Positions 53,538 to 61,143 of a stretch of 64,000 bases of DNA are shown in pieces (positions within the stretch are counted from its first letter, which is position 1; every line of letters begins with the position of its first letter). Under the pieces are notes generated by a model. That model had not been told where the DNA came from and did not search any database. It was given only the letters and a program-made list of their open reading frames with translations. This DNA is from Myxococcota bacterium (GTDB lineage: Bacteria; Myxococcota_C; UBA6777): NCBI GenBank assembly GCA_023150835.1, contig JAKLKB010000012.1, positions 1-64,000 of the forward strand. The letters are read 5' to 3'. A program made the position numbers and the translations under genes.

Positions 53538-54662
53538 TTATTTCCCTTGTTTGATCAGTTCGCTGTATACGTTTTCGGGTTTGATACCGCGCTGGAGCGC
53601 TGCGTCCGCGTCTTTGAGGGCGCGATTCGCCACGTCCAACGGGCTATCTTGCTCGCCCACAGGGTATCCGTTGATGTAAAAAGACGGAGTACCCGGGACG
53701 TTGATTTTTGTAGAAAGCTTGAGATCCTCTTGAACAGCGGTTGCGATGGCGGGATCTTTCAGGTCTTTTTGAAACTTCTCGACGTCCAGTTTGAGTTCTT
53801 TTGCGTAACGAACAAAGTCCTCCGCCTTGAGCTTTTCTTGATTTGCAAAGAGTTTGTCGTGGTACTCCCAAAACTTGCCTTGACGATGTGCAGCCATGGA
53901 GGCGATGGCAGCGGGCATTGCGTTTGGATGGAAGGACAGCGGAAGGTGGCGGTACGCCACACGGATGTTTTGCGCTCCGAACTGTTTTTGCAGCGCTTCC
54001 ACTTGTTGATGGGCTTGTGCGCAATAAGGACATTCAAAGTCCGAAAAGATGACGATCGTGATCTTGGCGTTGGCGGGGCCTTTGATCGGTGCGCCATCGA
54101 CGGGGATGGGGAGGGGCTTGTTGGCAGCGGCCTGTTTGGGAGCTTCTTGACCGACGCTGTCCAAGACTTTTTTGATCTCGTCTGCCGATTTGTTTTGTTT
54201 CACGGCATCCGCCACAAACTCCGCAACGCGCTGGATGCTTGGGCAAGTCTTGGAATCCGTTTGATAACAGCGCGCAAGGGTCTGGCCGCAACTGCAAGGA
54301 TGCTTGAGCGTGTTTAGGATCTTCAATGCGAATTCTTGCTTTTCTTTGGAAAGCTCGGCCAAAGAAACACCTTGTAGATCAGAAGCCTTGAGCGCAGGTT
54401 GAGAGGCCGGAGCAGAAAGAACAGGCGCGCATCGCGCAGGGCTGGGTTCTTTCTGTGCTTTGGCCACCACTTCTCGACGGCGTGCTGGAGGACTTGCCGT
54501 AGGAACCGCATTGACCTGATGTGTGGGGTACAAAACGGGATACGCAGGGGGAGGAATTAAGCCACCAAACCGACCGAACCACGCCCCAAACAGGAATGCC
54601 GCAAAGACCCAACCACTATAAAGAAACATTCGCTTTGAGCTCGAAAGAGCTTGCTCACTCAT
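53538..54662 (-). CDS. single-domain DsbA-family thiol oxidoreductase
   Basis: 374 residues, ATG 54662 with GGAGG 6 bases upstream. N-terminal anchor (FLYSGWVFAAFLFGAWFG), a Pro-rich linker, then about 70 residues with four cysteines (HPCSCGQTLARC ... KTCPSIQRV) of a type also found before DsbA domains in related proteins. The thioredoxin/DsbA domain has active site CPYC at 211-214 and cis-Pro loop GTPSFYINGYP. HLPLSFHPNAMPAAIASMAA closely resembles the heptad protein's domains 4-6, so the two genes share ancestry. It precedes the heptad gene by 54 bases and is surely co-transcribed. Confidence 0.92.
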   Translation of the reverse strand: MSEQALSSSKRMFLYSGWVFAAFLFGAWFGRFGGLIPPPAYPVLYPTHQVNAVPTASPPARRREVVAKAQKEPSPARCAPVLSAPASQPALKASDLQGVSLAELSKEKQEFALKILNTLKHPCSCGQTLARCYQTDSKTCPSIQRVAEFVADAVKQNKSADEIKKVLDSVGQEAPKQAAANKPLPIPVDGAPIKGPANAKITIVIFSDFECPYCAQAHQQVEALQKQFGAQNIRVAYRHLPLSFHPNAMPAAIASMAAHRQGKFWEYHDKLFANQEKLKAEDFVRYAKELKLDVEKFQKDLKDPAIATAVQEDLKLSTKINVPGTPSFYINGYPVGEQDSPLDVANRALKDADAALQRGIKPENVYSELIKQGK

Positions 54663-55183
54663 CCAACGCCTCCGTAAACAACGATATCCCCAACGATAAA
54701 GGGATGTTGCAATGAATCGTGCGCCTACACCACCACGGGTTCCACCCGCACAAAAATGAAGAGCCTGTTTGCATAACTGAATTAAAGCCCATCGTCAACC
54801 CCAAACCGCAAGCCCTCACACTCTATTCCGTTAGGTCGGTGGATTCTCGAACAGACGAAAGAAACGTTTGGCGCACCAAGCCTCACGACACCGCCGCTTG
54901 AAGTGGGGGCAAACGCGGCTTTTTTTGTCCACTACACGACCCCTATCCTATTGACATCGTGATGCGGCCCCCTATGATGCGGCACAAGAACAGAAAAACA
55001 TCTGCAAGTGTCTTTGATTTTCTTTTTCGATCAAGCAGATAGGATTCTATTGCGTTCCTTTCCTGCGTTGATGAGCCTTGCGTGTTTTGCTTGGATCTTT
55101 GATAACGTGCCAAGAGGAAAGGGTGCGTATTCTTTTTTTGTGGAACTGCGCACGAGCGCATGGTGTTTGGTGCAGGAGAAGAC
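54663..55183. other. divergent spacer
   Basis: About 520 bases between the dsbA pair (minus) and the lipoprotein gene (plus). It contains the T-tract element, copy d, at 54895-54927, where GCCGC / GCGGC around a 17-base loop followed by seven Ts could act as a terminator reading plus. The rest has no supported gene; short ORFs lack ribosome sites. Confidence 0.6.
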
Positions 55184-56506
55184 ATGGACTTCCGAAAGAT
55201 TGGGTTCGCTCTAGGAACTGCGGCGTTTGTCGTATTTGTCGCACTTGCAGGCGCTTGTGGCCCCGGCAAAGAAGGCGCACGCTGCCAAGCCACAAAAGAG
55301 TGCGACACGGGCCTTCGCTGTGTCGACTTTGTGTGTAAGGCCTCTCTTCCTCAGCCTGAAAAAACGCTCGAAGAAGCCAGCGCAGACGCCGAACCCATCG
55401 GCGAGATCGCAACAGACGCCTCTCCCGAAGAAGCTATCTCCAACCCCGAAGAAGCTATCTCCAACCCCGAAGAAGCTGTCTCCAACCCCGAAGAAGCTAT
55501 CTCCAACCCCGAAGAAGCTGTCTCCAACCCCGAAGAATCCGTCTCCAATCCTGAACCCCAACCCGAATCAAACCCCGAATCTTCGACGGGTCCGACCCTT
55601 TATGATCTCCTTGATCCGACATCTTCACAAATCGGTCAAGAAGGCGCGACGGTCGAGATCAGCCAAGTCGTGATGATGTCGCCTGCCTCCCGACTGGCCG
55701 CCACATTGGATCTGTTCTTTGTTCAAGAACCCCAAGCACGCCAAGGAAGCTACCGTTATGGCGGGATCGCAGTCGTTTTTGAACGCGACAAGATCCAGAT
55801 CGGCACCCTCTCTGTGGGTTCGCGGATCGCGATCAAAGGCCGTTTTACGCGGTACCGAACGGTAGATTGGGCGGCCAACTGTACAACGGACGCCGATTGT
55901 ACAAACGCCCAGAAGAACCGATGTTCCGATGTTTACGACAAAAAAACATCCAGCGTCGTCAAGCGATGCGCAACGGCCCAGTCCGTTCCACAGATCGAAC
56001 TGAGCCAAACCCCAAGTGTTGTCGGCGCAGGCCCCGTCCCTGCTCCCGAAGAAGTCAAAACTTCTGACATCAACAAAGATGGCACAACCGCCCAAGCCTA
56101 CCTTGGCGTTTACCTCGAAGTCAAACAAGTCCAAGTGACGAACAAAAACCCCGATGATCCCAGTGATTTCGGCGAATTTCTGGTCGCCCCCACCAACAAC
56201 CTCAACGAAACCCTTCGTATCGACGATCAGATCAACACCATCGCCTACACAGGAGCCAAGTTCTGCGGATGCGGCACAGGCAACCAACCTGACAACACCT
56301 ACTGCTTGCCGGGCGACACCTGCCAGTGCGTGGGAGCGCAAGTCTGCGGTGGAACCAAGCGCGGCTGTTGTTTTGCGCAAGGAACACAACCCTCCCAAGA
56401 CACCCGCTCACAAGGCGATACCTTTGCGTCGATCCGTGGAGTTCTTTATTTCAGTTTCAACAACTACAAGTTGCTTCCGCGCATTCCCACCGATATGCAA
56501 AAGTGA
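55184..56506 (+). CDS. lipoprotein with EEAISNP repeats and OB-like domain
   Basis: 440 residues from ATG 55184 (AGGAG 6 bases upstream; an ATG at 55160 is weaker). Lipobox VALAGAC, a small Cys cluster (CQATKECDTGLRCVDFVC), then six 7-residue repeats (EEAISNP; DNA 55424-55549). A beta-rich domain follows (VEISQVVMMSP, later IQIGTLSVGSRIAIKGRFTR), like the OB-fold domains of secreted lipoproteins. A last Cys-rich patch (FCGCGTGNQPDNTYCLPGDT, then CQCVGAQVCGG) lies near the C-terminus. Function unknown. Followed on the same strand by a second lipoprotein after 51 bases and then by a barrel. Confidence 0.7.
   Translation: MDFRKIGFALGTAAFVVFVALAGACGPGKEGARCQATKECDTGLRCVDFVCKASLPQPEKTLEEASADAEPIGEIATDASPEEAISNPEEAISNPEEAVSNPEEAISNPEEAVSNPEESVSNPEPQPESNPESSTGPTLYDLLDPTSSQIGQEGATVEISQVVMMSPASRLAATLDLFFVQEPQARQGSYRYGGIAVVFERDKIQIGTLSVGSRIAIKGRFTRYRTVDWAANCTTDADCTNAQKNRCSDVYDKKTSSVVKRCATAQSVPQIELSQTPSVVGAGPVPAPEEVKTSDINKDGTTAQAYLGVYLEVKQVQVTNKNPDDPSDFGEFLVAPTNNLNETLRIDDQINTIAYTGAKFCGCGTGNQPDNTYCLPGDTCQCVGAQVCGGTKRGCCFAQGTQPSQDTRSQGDTFASIRGVLYFSFNNYKLLPRIPTDMQK
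55424..55549 (+). repeat. 21-bp in-frame repeat, six copies
   Basis: Six copies of CCCGAAGAAGCTATCTCCAA plus C (PEEAISN) at 21-bp steps from 55424. Encodes an acidic stalk after the lipid anchor. Copy number can vary in frame. Confidence 0.96.
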
Positions 56507-56557
56507 CCAACCTTCGGCTCCAAACAGCTCACAAAAAAATGGACTAGGATCGTAACG

Positions 56558-58213
56558 ATGCGAAGATTGTTTTGTTTTTGGATGGGGGTGATGGCGATCG
56601 CGAGCGCGGCATGCTACTCACCCGTCGAACCGCCCACCATCTCGGGGGATTTTGTCATAAGCCTGTCTTTCCAACAAAATCCCGATCTTGGAAAAAGCGC
56701 CGATAAACCCCGACCTGTAGCGCGCTTGGGCGAGATCGCTCAAATCGACATCCAAGCCCGCAAGCTCGCCCCCGACGGAACCGCCTCCAACAACGACGCC
56801 TATGATGGCTATATCTGCCTGTATTCTTCGCGTGGTTTGCTCGAAGGTACGGGAAAAGCCGTCAAGTTGTCAAATGGCCGCGCCCAAGTCCCCCTGCGCA
56901 TCCGTCTGGCTTTTGGAAAGGTCACGCTGTGGGTGGGCGAAGTCAAAGATGATCCCACCAACCCCGGCCCAAACGGCGTACCGATCTGCCCTGACAATGC
57001 CAACCCACAAGACAAAACTCGCCCATCTGTCGGACAATCGGGATCTTCTGCCCCGATCTTTTACCAGCTCCTCAGCGTCGCCGATCTCCAAGAAACAGAC
57101 GCCAGTTCGGGCGATTCCCCGCTCTACAAACGCCAAGCCGTGTTGGGGAGTGGAAAGATGGTTGTCACAGCCGTCACCAACAACGGCTTTTATATCAGCG
57201 ACATGAACGCCGTCGCCACGGGCTTAAAGTATGCCTCCGCCTTTATCTTCACATTCTCCGCCCCCAACCTCGCCTTTGAAGATGGCGAAGCTCCCCGCCT
57301 GCTCGAAGTCGGCGAACTGATCCATTGCATACAAGGCGGTGTTGACGAGTTCAGCGGTCATACCCAACTCACCTTTCCCAGCTTTACACCCATCTGGAAA
57401 ACCTCCACCCCCGAATGCGGAAAACCCCCACCCCAAGGCAAAAATGAGATCCAACGTATCCCCGTCGATCAACTTCCGCCACCGATCGAGATCGCTTCGG
57501 ATATCTTGTGGACGCGATCCAAAATGGAACCCTACGAATCCGCGATCGTCGAAGTCAAAAACACCGTCGCGATCCCCTTTTCTCAAAGCCAAGACGGATG
57601 GCAAGAATTCCGCCAGTGGCCTGTCTTGATGGTCGAAGCGGATCGTCCCGAAGATCGCGCAGCATGTGAGAACTACATCCGCACCGAATTGATGCTCCAC
57701 AACGATCCAGCCAAAAACGATCTCGCCAAAAGCACCTACCGTACGGGCCTCAAAGCTTGCTTCGACGCACGAAAACCCGCCGAAGATGCTTGCACCAAAA
57801 CCCGCAGCACCTGCACCAAAGAGGCAACCGCTTGTGAAGCCGATCTCACCGCCTGTAAACAAAAAGTGGTCGACACTTGGTACACTTGCTTTTTTGATGA
57901 ACGCTTCCGAACCACCGAACCCAAGGGACTTTTCCCTCGCCTCGAAGCCTTTACCCCCCAAGGCGCTCAGGCTCCTGCCGTCTGTCGTTATGGGATCATG
58001 CTTGTGATCTCGAACGCCACCGTCCCCGAGTTGGATGTCACCACCCAAGAACACCTCACCCGTCGTTTTACACGGATTCGCGGTGTCCTCCAGCAAACCA
58101 AAGCCAGTTCCTACTACGGACTCGTCAACGATCAATATCCCGATGAACTCTCAAACAACGGCTATGTGATCTTGGTCCGAAACAGCGACGATATCGTCGT
58201 TGAGAAAAAATAG
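56558..58213 (+). CDS. lipoprotein, companion of the 55184 gene
   Basis: 551 residues. Signal and lipobox (MGVMAIASAAC). The N-terminal 120 residues form a beta domain (ARLGEIAQIDIQARKLAPDG; GRAQVPLRIRLAFGKVTLWV). A middle part (MVVTAVTNNGFYISDMNAVA; APRLLEVGELIHCIQGGVDE) looks OB-like, as in the preceding lipoprotein. Later, four short Cys-containing helices (AEDACTKTRSTCTKEATACE, then ADLTACKQKVV) form a coiled, probably disulfide-stapled hairpin. The C-terminus has FTRIRGVLQQTKASSYYGLV. Unknown function. Probably co-transcribed with its neighbours on both sides (51 and 141 bases). Confidence 0.7.
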   Translation: MRRLFCFWMGVMAIASAACYSPVEPPTISGDFVISLSFQQNPDLGKSADKPRPVARLGEIAQIDIQARKLAPDGTASNNDAYDGYICLYSSRGLLEGTGKAVKLSNGRAQVPLRIRLAFGKVTLWVGEVKDDPTNPGPNGVPICPDNANPQDKTRPSVGQSGSSAPIFYQLLSVADLQETDASSGDSPLYKRQAVLGSGKMVVTAVTNNGFYISDMNAVATGLKYASAFIFTFSAPNLAFEDGEAPRLLEVGELIHCIQGGVDEFSGHTQLTFPSFTPIWKTSTPECGKPPPQGKNEIQRIPVDQLPPPIEIASDILWTRSKMEPYESAIVEVKNTVAIPFSQSQDGWQEFRQWPVLMVEADRPEDRAACENYIRTELMLHNDPAKNDLAKSTYRTGLKACFDARKPAEDACTKTRSTCTKEATACEADLTACKQKVVDTWYTCFFDERFRTTEPKGLFPRLEAFTPQGAQAPAVCRYGIMLVISNATVPELDVTTQEHLTRRFTRIRGVLQQTKASSYYGLVNDQYPDELSNNGYVILVRNSDDIVVEKK

Positions 58214-58354
58214 AACCGTCAACGCGATCGGGCCGACCAGCGGCCTTTTTCGATGCTGTCGTTGCTCCGCAAGCCTCCCCGTGTGCAGCGTTGGTCATGC
58301 GCGCACAACACATCACTTTACAGATCAACTGAACCCCTCAAAGGACCGTAGAAG

Positions 58355-59980
58355 ATGGACCGTCGGATGCAAAAAAACTGTTGGATACTCTCGTGCCTTT
58401 TCTTGTGCTTGATCAGCTCGCTCTCTCCGATGCACGCCCAAGCTGGCGACTTTATGGATACACGTATCACCTTTGCGCTTTCGGACGACAACCTGTTGCT
58501 CGGCCCCGGCCTCAGCAACCCCTCAAGCCCCTCCACCAGCTTCGTCCCGGGCGCACGTAGCGTCCTCTTCTTCGACAACTACAACAAACGCGACTCGGGC
58601 TTTGAATCGCTCTCCCATGTCGCGTTGTACAAAGAGATGCCGTCCTTTTTCAAAGGGCTTACGACTGCGGCTGCGTTGGTTGTGCGGATGGATTATTTCC
58701 TCGAACGTCGCGAGTTTCGCTTGACTGACGCAGGAAGCTACATCCGCACCACCTACTTCTTCAACCCCGAAGACGCCACCGCCAAAGAAAAACCCAAACT
58801 GCGCCGAAACCTCGATATCGTCGCCTTCCCGCTCAGTTCGGATCGTTTTCGGATGGGTTATAGTTTTCGGATCTCTTGGGGAGGAGACTTCACCTTCCCT
58901 CGCCGCTCGATCAAAAGCCCCGTCCCGGGTGTGAAAGCTCAACTAAACTACGATTTCTCCGAATCTGCGGGACTTTCTATCTTTCTCGGCGGCAAAACTG
59001 TGTTGCTCCAACAGCTCATCACCCGCGAACAGATCGAAGAAGAAGTCGGCTACGGAATCTTGGGTGGTTTCGCCTTGCGTCTCGGCCAATTTTCATGGGA
59101 AGGCGGCGGCGCTTTTTTCAACAAAGGCACCTTCTTTAACCCCACCGTCAAAGCCGAACCCATCTACTTTTACGGCGGTTCGACACAGATATCCTACGCG
59201 ATGGGCATCCCAGTAGGCGTCTCGATGGACTTTGCGCTGTATCGAAACGATCCGCTCAAACCACAAAAATTCTTCAAACCCGAACAATACGTCCCCGGCA
59301 AGTTTAGTTTCATGGTCGCCGCCGAAGCCTCGGTGGTTGCGAACCTTTTGGAAAACCCCGACCCCGCCCAAGTCGGTGGGATCGTCCCCCAAGTCGGCAT
59401 CGCAGCCGACCTCAACTTTCGCATGAAATACGGCTATTGGCGGATGCACCTTGATGTGATGTACCGCGATCTTTCTTTCATCTTGCAAAACGTCCCCGGC
59501 TTTGTTCCCTTCCAAGCCTTCGCAAACGATCAAGTCCAAACACCCGAATTCTTCGCAGCCTTGGGTGTAGATTATCACATCGCCCCCGCTCACCTGACCT
59601 TGGGGCTGATCGTCGGTCTTCAAATCCCCTCGACCTTCCGAGGCGTCATCCCCAAAGAACTCACCGGACAAGTCCCCGTCGGCAGCACCACAGGCCAACA
59701 GATCGTCGTCGTGCGCGGTGAAGGCGACTTTGTCCTTCTCCCAACCGTCGATGCTGCCGGAAACAAAGTCGAGATCATCCCGATCGTCAGCGCAAAACTG
59801 ACCTTCAAATGGCAACTCAGCGAGTTTATGGCCATCATCGGCGACGTGTTGTTCAGCTTTGACAGCAACGAAACACGCCTCGAACGCGCCCAATACACGG
59901 GCGATGGAACGGTTGTCAGCCGCGTGTTTGTCGATCCGATCCGCCTCGGCTTCAATCTCATGGGACAAGCCCGCTTCTAA
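58355..59980 (+). CDS. outer-membrane beta-barrel protein
   Basis: 541 residues with signal peptide (LSCLFLCLISSLSPMHAQA). The mature protein begins TRITFALSDDNLLLGPG and continues as alternating hydrophobic strands with Gly-rich turns (FRMGYSFRISWGGDFTFP; VKAQLNYDFSESAGLSIFLG; LNFRMKYGYWRMHLDVMYRD). It ends LGFNLMGQARF with the C-terminal Phe of barrels. Third gene of the lipoprotein-lipoprotein-barrel set, suggesting one outer-membrane complex. AAAGGA lies about 10 bases before the ATG. Confidence 0.72.
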   Translation: MDRRMQKNCWILSCLFLCLISSLSPMHAQAGDFMDTRITFALSDDNLLLGPGLSNPSSPSTSFVPGARSVLFFDNYNKRDSGFESLSHVALYKEMPSFFKGLTTAAALVVRMDYFLERREFRLTDAGSYIRTTYFFNPEDATAKEKPKLRRNLDIVAFPLSSDRFRMGYSFRISWGGDFTFPRRSIKSPVPGVKAQLNYDFSESAGLSIFLGGKTVLLQQLITREQIEEEVGYGILGGFALRLGQFSWEGGGAFFNKGTFFNPTVKAEPIYFYGGSTQISYAMGIPVGVSMDFALYRNDPLKPQKFFKPEQYVPGKFSFMVAAEASVVANLLENPDPAQVGGIVPQVGIAADLNFRMKYGYWRMHLDVMYRDLSFILQNVPGFVPFQAFANDQVQTPEFFAALGVDYHIAPAHLTLGLIVGLQIPSTFRGVIPKELTGQVPVGSTTGQQIVVVRGEGDFVLLPTVDAAGNKVEIIPIVSAKLTFKWQLSEFMAIIGDVLFSFDSNETRLERAQYTGDGTVVSRVFVDPIRLGFNLMGQARF

Positions 59981-59993
59981 TCTCCACAACAGC

Positions 59994-60104
59994 CGCAGGG
60001 GACGCGGCCTTGATGGTTAGAGTGCTTGGTCGCAGGGGACACGGCCTTGATGGTTAGAGTGCTTGGTCGCAGGGGACGCGGCCTTGACGGTTAGAGTGCT
60101 TGGC
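59994..60104. repeat. 37-bp repeat spanning the gshB stop, three copies
   Basis: Three units start at 59994, 60031 and 60068 (core CGCAGGGGACGCGGCCTTGA, then GGTTAGAGTGCTTGG). Read on the minus strand, each holds CAAGCACTCTAA, the final Gln-Ala-Leu-stop of GshB. The first unit gshB meets supplies its real stop at 60091-60093, and two more copies lie downstream of it. Confidence 0.95.
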
Positions 60105-61026
60105 CGAGCGTGTGAAAAATGGGGTCGGTGACGGATTGGGAGGAGACTTGTTGGAGCTCAGCAAGTCCGATGGGGCAGGAGAGATTCAACTCGATCAACA
60201 AGCCATCGCTGACATCGAGGCTCGCCAAGAAGATGCCTTCTTCGCGCAGCACAGGTCCAACGGTGCGGATGATGGCTTGATCTTTTTCGGAAAGCTGGAC
60301 GGATACGGGTTTTGCGCCTCGATTGAAAGAGCCGCGTAGCTCGCCCATGCCCGGGACTTGAAGCGCCACACCAAGAAAGTTCCCATTCAACAAAAAGAGG
60401 CGCTTGTCGCCGTCTAGCTCGGTATCATTGATCATCTTCTGCACAAGGACGTATTGTTGGCCTTGTTGCGTCAAAAGCTCCGAAAGCAGCTTGGTGTTGG
60501 GGTCACCCATCCGCAGGAAAAACATATTGTGTCCTTGGGACGCATGGAGAGGGCGGATCGTGGCCTTCCCACCGACTTCGGACAAAAAGGCGCGGATCGC
60601 ATCGGGATGCTTGGTCACCAAAGAAGGCGGGCAGAACGAAGGGAAGCGCAGCGCAAACAGATGTTCGTTGAGGTTGCGCAGCGTGCGCGGGGCATTCAAC
60701 ACAGCCGTCGAGGGCGGAAGCATCTGTAACGCATCCAGAGCAAACAGCGTATCCGGCGCAAAAGGCGGAGACTTCCGCCACCACAACAGGTTCAACTGAT
60801 CGAGCGGCGCGAGAAACGACTCGCCCAGTACGACCCGCCCTCCTTCCACCGAGATCGGAGCCATATAACCAACGGGACGGCTTTGTTGGATGTGAAGATC
60901 AGACACTTCCATCCAAAAAAGTTGGTAGCCGTAATTTTGAGCGGCTTGCATCAGCAAGAGAGTAGTAGTGTCGTTTTCTTCGAGGTGTTCGAGATGATCA
61001 GTCACGAAAGCGATACGTTTGGTCAT
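60091..61026 (-). CDS. gshB: glutathione synthetase
   Basis: 311 residues from ATG 61026 (GGAG 8 bases upstream; upstream in-frame codons are unsupported). ATP-grasp ligase joining gamma-glutamylcysteine and glycine. Landmarks: LNLLWWRKSPPFAPDTLFAL, VLNAPRTLRNLNEHLFALRF, GKATIRPLHASQGHNMFFLR, ELDGDKRLFLLNGNFLG, and the GELRGSFNRGAKPV loop. The later catalytic segment LASLDVSDGLLIELNLSCPI is present. Length is that of the E. coli enzyme. Its 3' end overlaps the 37-bp repeat. A gshA is not in the window. Confidence 0.9.
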   Translation of the reverse strand: MTKRIAFVTDHLEHLEENDTTTLLLMQAAQNYGYQLFWMEVSDLHIQQSRPVGYMAPISVEGGRVVLGESFLAPLDQLNLLWWRKSPPFAPDTLFALDALQMLPPSTAVLNAPRTLRNLNEHLFALRFPSFCPPSLVTKHPDAIRAFLSEVGGKATIRPLHASQGHNMFFLRMGDPNTKLLSELLTQQGQQYVLVQKMINDTELDGDKRLFLLNGNFLGVALQVPGMGELRGSFNRGAKPVSVQLSEKDQAIIRTVGPVLREEGIFLASLDVSDGLLIELNLSCPIGLAELQQVSSQSVTDPIFHTLGQAL

Positions 61027-61143
61027 TGCGGCAACTCCGTCGCGAGGGGAAGCGGGTACAAGGGCATCTCTGTGGAGGGGTATGATGCCGATTTTCAACC
61101 TCTTGTCGAGGGGGAAACAACGATCCGCCACAAAAAGACCACA

